A DNA stretch of 64,000 bases from Christiangramia sp. (GTDB lineage Bacteria > Bacteroidota > Bacteroidia > Flavobacteriales > Flavobacteriaceae), in the NCBI RefSeq assembly GCF_029937855.1, contig NZ_JAPYPC010000015.1:22381-86380 (forward strand), given 5' to 3'. Positions 34,209 to 44,915 of the stretch are shown here, one piece after another. The stretch's first letter is position 1, and each line of letters begins with the position of its first letter. The notes beneath the pieces were generated by a model. That model worked only from the letters and a program-made list of their open reading frames with translations. It was not told the origin of the DNA and made no database searches. Both the position numbers and the translations under genes were made by a program.

Positions 34209-34625
34209 TTAAACATGGCTGCACTTGTCGCAGAAACCTTTTAAAACAAGATTCATATCCCTGGTGATAAAGCCTTCTGGTAGGTTTATATGAGGAATCT
34301 TATGATCGGTAAGGCAAATGGTATCGTTACAATTTGTGCAGTGAAAATGCAAGTGTAGACTCTGCGAATTAATATCTGTTGAAGTTGGTTCATCGAGGGC
34401 ATATTTAGCCACTCCCGTCCCATCATCTATTTGATGAACCAATCCGTGTTTTTCAAAAGTTTTGATGGTGCGGTATAAGGTAGTTCTATCCGATTTATCG
34501 AAACCTGATTCTATATCATTCAGTGTCACTGCAACATTCAGGTCCCTAAGAAATTTATACATAAGAAGCCTGGTTGCCGTGGGACGGACATTATGGATTT
34601 TCAAAACTTTTTCTATTTCATCCAT
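34209..34625 (-). CDS. Fur-family metalloregulator
   Basis: 138 residues. Winged-helix N-terminus (RPTATRLLMYKFL, then DRTTLYRTIKTFEKHGLV), then a metal-binding half with HLHFHCTNC and FCDKC, giving two CxxC pairs as in structural Zn sites. Which metal it senses (Fe, Zn or peroxide via PerR) is not clear. It lies 82 nt upstream of the P1B-4 ATPase on the same strand. A perfect -7 box TAACTTTG (34643-34650) is 17 nt before its ATG. Confidence 0.9.
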   Translation of the reverse strand: MDEIEKVLKIHNVRPTATRLLMYKFLRDLNVAVTLNDIESGFDKSDRTTLYRTIKTFEKHGLVHQIDDGTGVAKYALDEPTSTDINSQSLHLHFHCTNCNDTICLTDHKIPHINLPEGFITRDMNLVLKGFCDKCSHV

Positions 34626-34642
34626 GCCGTGAAGATATTAAA

Positions 34643-34650
34643 CAAAGTTA
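34643..34650 (-). promoter_or_regulatory. -7 promoter box for the Fur-family gene
   Basis: TAACTTTG on the minus strand, a perfect TAnnTTTG match 17 nt upstream of the ATG; no -33 TTG is seen. Confidence 0.5.
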
Positions 34651-34731
34651 GGCTGATTTAGGAAAAAATTGAAATTCAGTTTCTTTTATTCTGAAAAGAA
34701 TATCACGATAAGCAAAATAAAAGGCATTAAC

Positions 34732-34764
34732 AAAAATGGCCATCCCAAAACGGAATGGCCATTT
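34732..34764 (-). terminator. Terminator of the metalloprotease gene
   Basis: ATGGCCAT occurs on both sides (perfect palindromic arms) separated by a CCCAAAACGG-type loop, and the minus strand ends in TTTTTG. It lies 20 nt after the metalloprotease stop. Confidence 0.82.
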
Positions 34765-34784
34765 CTAAAAATTTTTATAAAAAT

Positions 34785-37223
34785 CTATGCTTCGGTCAAT
34801 ATTGCCTCATCAATTCTGGCAATAAGATCATTCCAGTGATATCTGGTAAGTTCATGACCTGCCCCATTCTTTCTACGATTAATATCATTTTTAAGTCGGT
34901 TAAGCTCCCCTCTCATCAGCGCCATAATATCAGATTTAAGCACCTCATCATTCTCACGGTTTTCCAGTTCTTTCACATAGGAAGCTGCCACATCTACAAA
35001 AGATCTTTGTAAATTCCTTCTATAAGCATCGGACTTTTCAGAATTATATAATTCCTTAAAGATACCCTTGCGTAAATCTGACATCATTTCTGTTACGGAA
35101 TAAGCCTGATTCCCATTTACCTCTTCATTGGCGATCATTCTTTTTAACCTGTCTTTTTCAAGCAGATTTTCCAATGCCCTTGTTTGCAGCGACTGTATTC
35201 TCTCCCGTACTTCTGAAGCTTCTATCCTACCTAACAAATCCTGATCCAATAGCCAGGAAGGTGTACTAAAAGCCTCTTTATTCAGAAATTCCACAGCATT
35301 CTCCTGAACATTAGCCGGCACTGGCTCATAAACTGCTCCTGACTGATCTGAAGTTTTTCTGGTTTCATAAATCCCCCCAACATTCGTAACTACATGAGAA
35401 AGATACCCCCTCCACATATAGTTTAATTCCCTGTAAACCTCATCCAAATCATCATAAGCGTAACCCTCTTTTGAAGTCCATGCAATAAGATTGGGCACCA
35501 CTTTTTTAAGATTTGCTATCCCATATTCACTGGCTTTTACCTGATCGTCTCCTAAACTTTCCCTCTGTGATTGTGGATCTGCTCCGGAATATCCATTTCC
35601 AAATTCATAAACCGGATCCCCTGCTTTTTCCAGAATCCACTTATCTAAAGTACCCTTCTCAGCCTGAGCAGATTCTGCTTCCGGAAGATACCTGTATCCC
35701 CAGTTGATAGCATACAGGTCATAGGGCCCCATCATTCTAATATACCTTACATCCTCATCCCCAGGTTGCGCCACATAATTTACCCGGGCATAATCCATAA
35801 TAGAAGGAGTGAGTCCGTATTTCTGGGTGAATTCAGCCGATCTCAAAGAATCTGTAGGATAGGCAGAACTGGCTTTCATATTATGCGGAAGTCCTAATGC
35901 ATGTCCTACCTCGTGGGCAATAACCATTCGCATCATCTCCCCTATTTCCTCTTCAGGAGTATTTAAAGTCCTGGCATTGGGATTTTGGGCGCCGGCCTCA
36001 ATCATAAAACGGTTCCTGTAAGAACGTAAATGATTGTGATACCAGATAATATCACTTTCAATGATCTCACCAGTTCGAGGATCGGTTACAGAAGGTCCCA
36101 CCGCATTCCTGGTGGTACTCGCCACGTAACGGACTACAGAATATCTTACATCTTCGGGGCTAAATTCCGGGTCTTCTTCTTTGTTTGGTGGATCTTTAGC
36201 AATAATGGCATTTTTAAAGCCTGCTTTTTCAAAAGCTACATTCCAATCTTCAATACCTTTTTTAAAATATGGCCTCCATTTTTCGGGCGTGGCAGGATCA
36301 AGATAATATACAATAGGTTCTTCCGGCTCCACCAACTCTCCCCTCTTATAGGCTTCAATATCCTTTGGGACAAGTTTCCATCGGCGTATGATCTCGTAAT
36401 CATCTGCCTTTAATTCTTCTGAATTATAATCATACTTATCTATGGTAAACCAACCCACGCGATAATCAGCCAGTCTTGGCTGCATCTTATTTTCTGGCAA
36501 TAAAATCATGGACTGGTTCAAAAGCATGGAAATTGTTCCTGCCTGATCTCTTTCCGGAGGAGTTTCAGCTTCATAGGTCATCACATGTTTCACCTCAATA
36601 TTCTTAGGATAAGCATTGGCAGATTTAATATATGACCTACTCTTATCCAGCTTTTTTACCTTATAGCGTTTACGAAGGCTTTCCGAAATACCATTAATGG
36701 CATCCACTTCATTTTCAAACAATGGCCCAGCCTCGATAACCACACTGGTAGAATCTTTACTCCAGGTTTCAATTTTAGAGCTATATAAAATAGGGAAGAA
36801 ATTATTTGCCTGAACAGACTGATTAATAGGCGATTCTTCGTCGCTTTGATTTTCAAAACTGATCACCTTCATATCGATATTCCCATTCCGCTTTACCCAA
36901 CGCACAACCTGTTCATTCACTTTAGAACCAGCATTTACATAGCCGCCGCCATAGCCTGAAGGAACCCCTGCAATTCTACTTACCAGCAGCATATCTTTTT
37001 CCAGAAGATCCAGTGGGATTTCAAAATATAGTTTATCATCTACAAAGTGAGTAGTAAACAATCCCTCATCACTTTTCGCTTTTGCAGTAATAACTTCATC
37101 ATAATTTTTTAAATCGCTTTTTTCCTTTTTAGATTGTTCAGGATTTTCAGCAACAGGTTTTGAACTTTTACAACCAATCAATCCGGTTGCAATGAGTGCC
37201 GCACAGGCTATTTTTTTGACCAT
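34785..37223 (-). CDS. Zinc-dependent metalloprotease lipoprotein (DUF5117/DUF5118 type)
   Basis: 812 residues. Lipoprotein signal (ATGLIGC, Cys at about 18), so anchored in a membrane. Zinc site HEVGHALGLPHN begins at H437, with the metzincin-style HExxHxxGxxH spacing. Flanking N- and C-terminal regions match the large DUF5117/DUF5118 group in Bacteroidota (ERDQAGTISMLLN, YYLDPATPEKWRPYFKKGIE, SIMDYARVNYVAQ). Its substrate is unknown, perhaps peptides outside the cell. It is monocistronic with its own terminator. Confidence 0.9.
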   Translation of the reverse strand: MVKKIACAALIATGLIGCKSSKPVAENPEQSKKEKSDLKNYDEVITAKAKSDEGLFTTHFVDDKLYFEIPLDLLEKDMLLVSRIAGVPSGYGGGYVNAGSKVNEQVVRWVKRNGNIDMKVISFENQSDEESPINQSVQANNFFPILYSSKIETWSKDSTSVVIEAGPLFENEVDAINGISESLRKRYKVKKLDKSRSYIKSANAYPKNIEVKHVMTYEAETPPERDQAGTISMLLNQSMILLPENKMQPRLADYRVGWFTIDKYDYNSEELKADDYEIIRRWKLVPKDIEAYKRGELVEPEEPIVYYLDPATPEKWRPYFKKGIEDWNVAFEKAGFKNAIIAKDPPNKEEDPEFSPEDVRYSVVRYVASTTRNAVGPSVTDPRTGEIIESDIIWYHNHLRSYRNRFMIEAGAQNPNARTLNTPEEEIGEMMRMVIAHEVGHALGLPHNMKASSAYPTDSLRSAEFTQKYGLTPSIMDYARVNYVAQPGDEDVRYIRMMGPYDLYAINWGYRYLPEAESAQAEKGTLDKWILEKAGDPVYEFGNGYSGADPQSQRESLGDDQVKASEYGIANLKKVVPNLIAWTSKEGYAYDDLDEVYRELNYMWRGYLSHVVTNVGGIYETRKTSDQSGAVYEPVPANVQENAVEFLNKEAFSTPSWLLDQDLLGRIEASEVRERIQSLQTRALENLLEKDRLKRMIANEEVNGNQAYSVTEMMSDLRKGIFKELYNSEKSDAYRRNLQRSFVDVAASYVKELENRENDEVLKSDIMALMRGELNRLKNDINRRKNGAGHELTRYHWNDLIARIDEAILTEA

Positions 37224-37347
37224 GAAAAATTTTTTCCTAATATAACGAAATCACAGGAATTATGCCGCCATCATTCGGCCACTTTAGAAAGGCATGGAAG
37301 AGTTAATTATTATCCTTAAATATTTCTTAATATTTTGATCAAATTGT

Positions 37348-37355
37348 TACTTTTG
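37348..37355 (+). promoter_or_regulatory. -7 promoter box for the VCBS/ASPIC lipoprotein gene
   Basis: TACTTTTG, a perfect TAnnTTTG match 20 nt upstream of ATG 37376. Confidence 0.5.
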
Positions 37356-37375
37356 AGCACACTACGAAATTTAAT

Positions 37376-40300
37376 ATGAGATTATATAAGACTTTAGCCC
37401 TACTATCAATAGTTATTTTATCTGGTTGTGTAGAAAATGAAAAGAAGAATAAGGAAGAACCTAATTTCCTTTTAAAAAAAGTTTCCAGCAAAACTTCTGG
37501 GATAAACTTTATAAACCAAATAATTGAAGATCCGGATCATTCCATAATCAACTACATCTACTATTATAATGGGGGCGGTGTGGCTTCAGGAGACATCAAT
37601 AACGACGGACTTATTGACTTGTATTTCGTATCTAATATGGGCGAAAATAAGCTTTATCTCAATAAAGAAAATTTAGAATTTGAAGATATTAGTGCCAAAG
37701 CCAAAATTAAAGGAAACTCAAGCTGGAATACGGGGGTAACCATGGTTGATATTAATAATGATGGTTTACTGGATATATATGTATGTTCGGTCTCTGGCCT
37801 TCTGGACTTCAAAGGGCATAACGAATTATTTATTAATAACGGCGACCTCACCTTTACAGAAAGCTCAAAGAAATATGGTCTCGATTATAAAGGGTTTTCA
37901 ACTCAGGCTTACTTTTTTGACTACGACAAAGACCTGGATCTAGACCTTTATTTGGTTAACCATGCCATACATACCACTTTATCTCATAGCAAAGCATCGG
38001 TCCGTTCAGAAAGAGCTCCATTTACCGGGGATATTCTTTTTCAGAACAATGATGGCAGCTATAAGGATGTGAGTGAAAAAGCTAATATTTATGGCGGAAT
38101 AAATGGCTATGGATTAAGTGCCTCCCTTGCAGATTTCAATAATGATGGTTGGGATGACATCTATGTGTCTAATGATTTTCATGAAGATGATTATTATTAT
38201 TTAAACAATCAGGATGGAACTTTCACTGAGGATTTAGGTTCCGCGTTTTCTACTATCAGCAGATTCTCCATGGGTAGTGATGCAGCCGATATTAATGCAG
38301 ACGGCTTTCAAGATCTGGTAACATTGGATATGCTACCTAAGGAGGAGCAGGTTATAAAGGAAAGTGAAGGTGACAATATGATGTTGAATATGAATGATAA
38401 ACTGGCAAAACTTGGTTACAAAGACCAGTATGCGAGAAATATGCTGCAGTTAAACAGCGATGGTAAATATTTTAAGGAAGCTGCCATACTTAATAATATG
38501 GAAGCCACAGACTGGAGTTGGGCTCCTTTGATAGCAGATTTTAATAATGATGGCGCACAAGATCTTTTTATTTCCAATGGGATTTTAAGGCGGCCAAACG
38601 ATTTGGATTTCAAAAACTATGTCTCGAATGCTTTTAAAAACCGAAATGAAAAGGATGGAATGAAGTGGCTTTATAAATCAAGGGAAGAAATGCCTCCAGG
38701 CGATGTAAGCAATGAAATTTTTAAAGGTGACAACAAAAAATTTAAAAATAAAACCGGCGAGTGGATAGAAAATAAAGCAAGTTTCTCTAATGGTGCCATT
38801 TATACAGATCTGGATAATGATGGCGACCTGGATCTGGCTATTAATAATTTAAACTCTGAAGCCTCTATCTATGAGAATACTACAGATCCAAATTTTTGGA
38901 TACAGCTAAACTTTCAATTCACAGGTGATAACAAAGATGGAATTGGGACCAAAGCCCTGGTCTATTCAGGAGATCAAACACAGTTAAAACAATTATTCAG
39001 ATCTCGTGGTTTTGTTTCCTCAGTAGATAAAAGATTACATTTTGGATCTAAAAGTAAAATTGACTCTATTAAAATTATCTGGCCGGATAACACTTTTCAA
39101 ACGCTAAAAGATTTCAGGAATAACCAGGAAATGGCAGTTTCATATAAAGAAAATTTACCTGTTTATAATTACAATAAAAAAAATAAGGAATCGAATTTTG
39201 AAAAAAAATCGCTTGTAAGTTTTAAACATTTGGAAGACACATACAATGATTTTCATAACGAAAAACTTATTCCTTATAAAGTTTCAACATTAGGTCCTGC
39301 TGTAGCAGTAGGTGATATAGATCAAAATGGATTTGAGGATATTTTTCTAGGAAATGCATCGGGTAAACCCGCTAAAATTTTCCTGAATAATGGGAAATCC
39401 TTTCAGGAAAAAAAGTTTTCTGAAATCACTAAAGATTCTTTATTCGAGGACAATTCAGCAGAATTTTTTGATGTGGACAAGGATGGTGATCTTGACTTAT
39501 ATGTGGGTAGCGGAATTAATAGCGATAGGCAGAAAGAATTTGAAGAAGATAGACTTTATCTTAATGAAGGTGGCAATTTCATTAAAACTACAGGTATTAT
39601 TCCTTCGAACTTGCTTATAAATTCTGACGTGGCAGCAGCAGATTTTGACAATGATGGAGATATAGATCTATTTGTAGGAAATAAAGCAGAAGCGGGAAAT
39701 TTTGGTAAAGAAGTAACTTCTTATCTCCTGGAAAATTCTGGTAGTGGTAAATTCTCTATATCTGATAAATTAAATATCCAATCCCATGTCTCTGCCATAA
39801 ATTGGCACGACCTAAATAATGATGGTTATCCAGAGCTTATTATCGCGACAGAATGGGACCAACCAAAAATTTACTGGAATAAGCAAGGAAAGTTTGAAAC
39901 TGCAAAAATTCCAGAAAATCTTTCAGGCTTATGGCAGGATATAGAAATTTATGATATAGATAATGATGGTGATAAGGATATACTTTTAGGCAACTGGGGA
40001 TTGAACACGCGTTTTAAATTTGAAAATGAGGGCGGCTTAAGAATGTATCATTCAGATTTTAATGATGACGGTACTTACGAAACCATTCTTGCCTATAAGA
40101 AGAAAGGTGATTTTTACCCTATACATTCCCGGGATGAGCTGGCATCTCAACTCAACTATATAAGCAAAGTGTTTCCATACCATGAAAATTTTGCCATGAA
40201 AACCGTGAATCAAATCTCTTCTGAAAAAGCTATACAGTCTGCCAAAATTTACGAGGTGAACCAATTGGCTTCGGGTTACCTGGAGAACAACAATGGTGCT

Positions 40301-40615
40301 TTTAACTCCTTTATTCCATTTCCAGATGATTTTCAATTGGCTCCGATTACCAGCTTTGAAATAATTGAATTAGAAGACGAACCGCATTTACTTGTTAGTG
40401 GTAATTTGCTACAGGTAAATACCTATCACGGTGGCTATACATCTCTTAAAGGATTTCTGGTTAAAGACCTTAATGAATACTACGCTGCATCTCGACTTGG
40501 AATTGAACCTTTTCACCAACAAATCAAGGCTACGAGGGATCTAAAGATGCAGGATGGCAAAGTTTTGATAGTAGTACCTAATAATGCTGAAGTTCAGGTA
40601 TATCATCATCAGTAA
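37376..40615 (+). CDS. VCBS/FG-GAP repeat lipoprotein with ASPIC/UnbV domain (CRTAC1-like)
   Basis: 1079 residues. Lipobox SGCVEN near residue 18. Many FG-GAP/VCBS blades with calcium loops of DxNxDGxxDL type (DINNDGLIDLY, DFNNDGWDDIY, DLDNDGDLDL, DIDNDGDKDI) form beta-propellers before and after a central ASPIC_UnbV region (about 525-585; RSRGFVSSVDKRLHFGS). The second half repeats the propeller pattern. Such CRTAC1-like proteins often lie in polysaccharide- or TonB-related loci, but none is here. Surface binding or scaffold function is inferred. Confidence 0.88.
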   Translation: MRLYKTLALLSIVILSGCVENEKKNKEEPNFLLKKVSSKTSGINFINQIIEDPDHSIINYIYYYNGGGVASGDINNDGLIDLYFVSNMGENKLYLNKENLEFEDISAKAKIKGNSSWNTGVTMVDINNDGLLDIYVCSVSGLLDFKGHNELFINNGDLTFTESSKKYGLDYKGFSTQAYFFDYDKDLDLDLYLVNHAIHTTLSHSKASVRSERAPFTGDILFQNNDGSYKDVSEKANIYGGINGYGLSASLADFNNDGWDDIYVSNDFHEDDYYYLNNQDGTFTEDLGSAFSTISRFSMGSDAADINADGFQDLVTLDMLPKEEQVIKESEGDNMMLNMNDKLAKLGYKDQYARNMLQLNSDGKYFKEAAILNNMEATDWSWAPLIADFNNDGAQDLFISNGILRRPNDLDFKNYVSNAFKNRNEKDGMKWLYKSREEMPPGDVSNEIFKGDNKKFKNKTGEWIENKASFSNGAIYTDLDNDGDLDLAINNLNSEASIYENTTDPNFWIQLNFQFTGDNKDGIGTKALVYSGDQTQLKQLFRSRGFVSSVDKRLHFGSKSKIDSIKIIWPDNTFQTLKDFRNNQEMAVSYKENLPVYNYNKKNKESNFEKKSLVSFKHLEDTYNDFHNEKLIPYKVSTLGPAVAVGDIDQNGFEDIFLGNASGKPAKIFLNNGKSFQEKKFSEITKDSLFEDNSAEFFDVDKDGDLDLYVGSGINSDRQKEFEEDRLYLNEGGNFIKTTGIIPSNLLINSDVAAADFDNDGDIDLFVGNKAEAGNFGKEVTSYLLENSGSGKFSISDKLNIQSHVSAINWHDLNNDGYPELIIATEWDQPKIYWNKQGKFETAKIPENLSGLWQDIEIYDIDNDGDKDILLGNWGLNTRFKFENEGGLRMYHSDFNDDGTYETILAYKKKGDFYPIHSRDELASQLNYISKVFPYHENFAMKTVNQISSEKAIQSAKIYEVNQLASGYLENNNGAFNSFIPFPDDFQLAPITSFEIIELEDEPHLLVSGNLLQVNTYHGGYTSLKGFLVKDLNEYYAASRLGIEPFHQQIKATRDLKMQDGKVLIVVPNNAEVQVYHHQ

Positions 40616-40710
40616 AATGTTATGGAGCTGATTAGTTTTTTAAGAACATATCTGTTGAATTTCCAATGTATTTCTTAGACTTGTATTTCGTATGGCATTG
40701 CTAATAATTA

Positions 40711-43700
40711 GTGAAGTCTATCTCTAAAGATTCTGTGAAAACCAAAATTCCAAATAAACCTAAAAAAGCTAAGCTGCTAAAACGCATGGGGTTTATACTC
40801 CTGGGTATCCTCCTGGTTCCTGTTTTTCTATTCTTCCTGGGATGGTTTAGCAGGGATCTTTTGATTGATGAATTACAGGCCTGGTATGAACGAAATAGCA
40901 ATGGTAAGCTGGAAATCGGACATGTGGATGCCACTTTCTTTTATGGCTTTCCTAATGTTGGTTTTACGATTAATGATCTCTATCAAACCAGTTTTGATAC
41001 CATCCTGGATAAGAGAACTTCGGTTTTCATTGACAAAGCTTTAGTTAGTATCGCGGCTACCGATCTTTTGACGGGCGATATCCAGTTTAGAAAAATCAAT
41101 ATCCATAATGCCATTTTTCATTCTAAAGTCATTACAGAAAAATCACAGGCGGAGTATAGAAAATTAAAACTTGAGCTGGCAAAAGTTCCTGGATCTGGAC
41201 TACAATTCCCAATCTGGCTACATCCGGAAAGGACCAATTTCGATTTACAGAATATCTCATTGGTAATTCAGGATTCTATACTCAATAAATTCTTTGATAT
41301 TAAAATTCAGCAAGCCCGGGGTAAGTTAAGAGCCAATAATGATTCATATTTGGGTAATCTCGAATTCAAAGCCTTTGTAAAAGATCTAGGATTCAACACC
41401 AAAAAAGGAAGTTTTATTAATGGAGCTATCTTCCGCGGTAATCCAAGTTTTGAGATGAGCTTAGAAGATGATCAAATTATGATTCCTGAATTTGATCTGA
41501 AAATTGGAGAGGAACTATTTAAAATTTCGGCTGATTTCAGCTTTGAAAATACTTCAAGATATAATTTTAGCTTAAAGAATGATGATATAAATTTTCAATC
41601 TTTAAAGAAATTTCTCCCGGACAGCATTTCAACAAAAATCGCCAGATATCATATTAACGAACCTATAAAAACAGACCTCCAACTAAAAGGTGAATTTAAA
41701 TATGGGAATATTCCATGGATAGATGGAAATTTTTCTACCCGAAATAACAGTGCGAGATTAGGGGACAGCCTGGAGATACAAAATATACAGTTTAGAGGGT
41801 TTATTAGTAATAATTTAAACAGAGGAACTCAGGAAGGACCGCGACCTCCAACGCAACCCGATATTAAAATCTTCTTTGAAGATTTTTCTGGCAATATAAA
41901 GGATATTAAAATAAAGGCTTCTGAAGCCTATTTTGAATCTTCTGAGGAAACAGCAAATTTTTTAAATGCCAGCGTGAACATCAATGGTTCTAACGAGACT
42001 TTGGCTGAGGTATTACAGAATGAGAACTTTGCATTCATAGGTGGTGATTTTAGGCTAAATGTAGAATTGAATGGTGATATTTCTTCCAATTCAGAAATTT
42101 TTAGCAAAGCTCAGGGAGATTTTATAATGCGTAATTCCCGCGTGGTACTTAAGGAGAACAATCTACAGTTACCTTTGGAAATCTTAAAGTTAAAACTGGA
42201 AAAAGGCAATTCCATACTCCAAAATTTAGTCATCAATTTACCCGATGATGAAAACCTGATCTTTAGCGGAAGTTTGAAAAATGCTTCTTCCCTTGTTTCA
42301 GAAGATTTAGCGAATCCTACTTCAACCTATCTCCTATTAGAATCTGACGAATTAAACTTAAATCGACTAATCAATACGGCTACTGAATTTTCACCCAATT
42401 CCGAAGGAAAGAAAAACAACCAAAAAACCCTAAATGAAACTTTTGAAGCCATTTATAACAAATTCAGGCCGCAATTTCAGGTAAACCTCAAAGCTTTGAA
42501 ATATAATGAAATGGCTTTTAATGATGTAGCGGCCGATGTTCGACTTATAAATCAGGAAACGATTTTTTTTGATCATTTTAACTTCAATTATAAGCAAGCG
42601 ATCACCAGTTTCACAGGAACAGTAAAGGTTCCAGAACCGGGAGAAGCCCGCAATGAACCCATTTTTATAGATGTGCAAACCCTTTCTTCAGGTCCAATCT
42701 CTGTTTTCCAGGAACTGTTTAATATTGAACTCATAGATATTAATGCCGGCACATATACTTTTGAAGGTGCAGTAACGGGGGATATTCAAAAATTTGAACA
42801 AATACTTAACAATGCCACTGGAGATCTTCAATTGACGAATGCTGAATTCTATTATCCAAATGCAGATTCGAATATTGATCTCGATTCACTGAAAATTTCA
42901 GTAGACAAATCCAATATTCTTATTAATCGGTTTGAAATTAAGATGGAAGACCATTATCCCTTTGGTATTTCTGCAAAAATTGATGATTTTCCGGGTTTTT
43001 TAATGGACGAACTCGAAAATACTGGTAGTATTGATCTTTCTCTGGATGCAAAATATGTGGATATGGATCAATGGATAGAAACCATTGGAAATATCGAAAA
43101 TAAAGAAACTATTCCAGTGTCCAAAAAAACAAGTCTAATCAAAGTTTTCAAGGATATCAATGAGTTTAATCCTGAATTCAAACTTGCCGCAGACTCACTA
43201 AAAATTCGGGATCTTACCTCTAAAAATATAAATGCTCATGTCTTTTTTGAAAATGACTCTGTGCTGAAACTGGACGATTTAAATCTCTATTACGGAAATA
43301 CAAAAACCAGAATATTTGGAAGCCTGACTGCGAATGAGCTCCAAAATACAAATCCACAGCAAAATCCTTTTAATTTTGATATTTCTGCGGAAATAAAAGG
43401 TAAAAATCGTGATCTCAATGATTTCCTCAAAACGGTGAATTTTGTCTTTCTCTCAGGTGATTTTGAATTTTTTGGAAATTATCAAGGAGAGGCAGGTGAT
43501 TTGGAAATCATGAATTCCGATTTTGAAGGTTCACTAAGCCTCGGAAGGTCTAAAGTTGATATTCCAAAAGCGAATCTTCAAATTCCTTTAGACAGCCTGC
43601 ATTTAAATATCACTAATAATATTGCCTATTTGGACAGATTAGATGTTAATCTTCCGGGTAAAAGTTCTCTGGATATCAATGGAACGATCGATAATTTTTC

Positions 43701-44676
43701 TGAATTTATCAATAATAACCAAAATTCGCATAGGTCTACCTTTACCATAGAATCTCCGTACCTGAGCACTGCAGATATTGAAAAATTTCTCAGTGAGGTG
43801 AATAAAGAAAAAGACAGCAGTGAGCTAAAAACAATGGGAATCCAAAATTTAAAGGATATTCTGGCTGCTATTCATTCTTCCTATTACCCCTCGGTAAGAT
43901 TGGGAATTGATTCTCTTACTCATAAAAAACTTTCTGTTTCTAATTTCAGTTCAAATATTGGTTTTAAGGAAAATGGTGATTTTAGACTTGAAAGCACACA
44001 TCTAAATTATCGCGAAAGTATTTTCGATCTTAATATTGAAGCTGAAGTAAGTAATTCTGAAAATTTACCGGTTAGAATCCAGATGGAGGCTCAAGCCGTA
44101 GATCTTGAAAAACTTATTAAGGATCTGGATTATTTTAATGATTCACAGCTTCGGGAAGCCGATAATATTGGAGGAAAATTGAATTATACCCTGGATGCAA
44201 GCGGAATTTTGGAAAAAAAAGGAAAAGTAGATTTAAATTCTTTAAACGGAACTTTGAAAATCGCCATAGACAGCCTGTCGCTCTATAATTATCAGCCCAT
44301 CCTGGATAATCTCGTTTTAATGAAAGAGGAGCGCTTTAAAAAATTAAGGTTTAGGCCCATTAGGCAAACCTTTACTATTGAAAATGGTAAAATTAGGATT
44401 CCAAGAACGGAAATACAATCCACTGCACTGCATCTTTTTGTAGAAGGTGATGTTAAGCTAGATGAATATGTAAATATCTGGCTGTCCCTGCCCTGGAAAA
44501 ACCTAAAAACCCGTGACGGACTTACCCTTCCTGAAAAAACGACTTTCGACGATGCAGGTGCCAAGTTTTATATTCAACTTATCCAGGATAAAAACAGCGA
44601 CAAATCAAAAAAACAGAATTTAAAATCTAAGTTCAGGCTTTGGAACGGAAAGTTGGAGAAAAGTTTTGAGAATTAA
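40711..44676 (+). CDS. Very large AsmA-like inner-membrane-anchored protein
   Basis: 1321 residues. A basic N-terminus and one membrane helix (about 25-48; [20 protein letters not shown]) precede a long beta-rich periplasmic region. Recurring text such as [18 protein letters not shown] and [12 protein letters not shown], and the ending [21 protein letters not shown] C-terminal region, match AsmA-like proteins that may carry lipids between membranes. GTG 40711 is the most upstream start; an ATG at 40786 would remove the basic segment. It lies 95 nt after the VCBS gene. A 900-residue relative is at 54243. Confidence 0.85.
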   Translation: MKSISKDSVKTKIPNKPKKAKLLKRMGFILLGILLVPVFLFFLGWFSRDLLIDELQAWYERNSNGKLEIGHVDATFFYGFPNVGFTINDLYQTSFDTILDKRTSVFIDKALVSIAATDLLTGDIQFRKINIHNAIFHSKVITEKSQAEYRKLKLELAKVPGSGLQFPIWLHPERTNFDLQNISLVIQDSILNKFFDIKIQQARGKLRANNDSYLGNLEFKAFVKDLGFNTKKGSFINGAIFRGNPSFEMSLEDDQIMIPEFDLKIGEELFKISADFSFENTSRYNFSLKNDDINFQSLKKFLPDSISTKIARYHINEPIKTDLQLKGEFKYGNIPWIDGNFSTRNNSARLGDSLEIQNIQFRGFISNNLNRGTQEGPRPPTQPDIKIFFEDFSGNIKDIKIKASEAYFESSEETANFLNASVNINGSNETLAEVLQNENFAFIGGDFRLNVELNGDISSNSEIFSKAQGDFIMRNSRVVLKENNLQLPLEILKLKLEKGNSILQNLVINLPDDENLIFSGSLKNASSLVSEDLANPTSTYLLLESDELNLNRLINTATEFSPNSEGKKNNQKTLNETFEAIYNKFRPQFQVNLKALKYNEMAFNDVAADVRLINQETIFFDHFNFNYKQAITSFTGTVKVPEPGEARNEPIFIDVQTLSSGPISVFQELFNIELIDINAGTYTFEGAVTGDIQKFEQILNNATGDLQLTNAEFYYPNADSNIDLDSLKISVDKSNILINRFEIKMEDHYPFGISAKIDDFPGFLMDELENTGSIDLSLDAKYVDMDQWIETIGNIENKETIPVSKKTSLIKVFKDINEFNPEFKLAADSLKIRDLTSKNINAHVFFENDSVLKLDDLNLYYGNTKTRIFGSLTANELQNTNPQQNPFNFDISAEIKGKNRDLNDFLKTVNFVFLSGDFEFFGNYQGEAGDLEIMNSDFEGSLSLGRSKVDIPKANLQIPLDSLHLNITNNIAYLDRLDVNLPGKSSLDINGTIDNFSEFINNNQNSHRSTFTIESPYLSTADIEKFLSEVNKEKDSSELKTMGIQNLKDILAAIHSSYYPSVRLGIDSLTHKKLSVSNFSSNIGFKENGDFRLESTHLNYRESIFDLNIEAEVSNSENLPVRIQMEAQAVDLEKLIKDLDYFNDSQLREADNIGGKLNYTLDASGILEKKGKVDLNSLNGTLKIAIDSLSLYNYQPILDNLVLMKEERFKKLRFRPIRQTFTIENGKIRIPRTEIQSTALHLFVEGDVKLDEYVNIWLSLPWKNLKTRDGLTLPEKTTFDDAGAKFYIQLIQDKNSDKSKKQNLKSKFRLWNGKLEKSFEN

Positions 44677-44702
44677 ATATTCAAAACTGAAATCCTCTAA
44701 AC

Positions 44703-44735
44703 AAAAAACCCTCAAAATCAATAGATCAAGAGGGT
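44703..44735 (-). terminator. Terminator of the tRNA-Gly/tRNA-Leu transcript
   Basis: ACCCTC (44708-44713) pairs with GAGGGT (44730-44735); on the minus strand the stem is followed by TTTTTT just after tRNA-Leu. It may also stop the convergent AsmA transcript. Confidence 0.8.
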
Positions 44736-44738
44736 CTT

Positions 44739-44826
44739 TGGTACTCGGGACGGGACTTGAACCCGTACGGCCATAATGGCCATTGGATTTTAAGTCCAAC
44801 GTGTCTACCAATTCCACCACCCGAGC
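44739..44826 (-). tRNA. tRNA-Leu (UAA)
   Basis: Cloverleaf on the minus strand: acceptor GCTCGGG pairing with CCCGAGT (one G.U pair), anticodon stem TTGGA/TCCAA with loop CTTAAAA giving UAA, a long variable arm (GGCCATTATGGCC) and T-loop GGTTCAAGTCC. A 3' CCA is encoded. The long variable arm and anticodon both say Leu. Confidence 0.97.
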
Positions 44827-44842
44827 ATTATAATATAAACTG

Positions 44843-44915
44843 AGCGAAAAACGGGATTCGAACCCGCGACCTCCACCTTGGCAAGGTGGCGCTCTACCAA
44901 CTGAGCTATTTTCGC
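44843..44915 (-). tRNA. tRNA-Gly (GCC)
   Basis: Cloverleaf on the minus strand: acceptor GCGAAAA with TTTTCGC, D-loop AGCTCAGTTGGTAGAGC, anticodon stem CCACC/GGTGG with loop TTGCCAA giving GCC, and T-loop GGTTCGAATCC. The 3' end reads TCAG, so CCA is not encoded, unlike the tRNA-Leu 16 nt downstream. Confidence 0.98.

Noticed and set aside
44620..44820. 66-residue minus-strand [17 protein letters not shown]...
   Set aside because: It is the translation of tRNA-Leu and its flank, a well-known false ORF; the cloverleaf explains the sequence.
44843..44915. Attachment site at tRNA-Gly
   Set aside because: No direct repeat of the tRNA 3' end and no integrase is present in the window.
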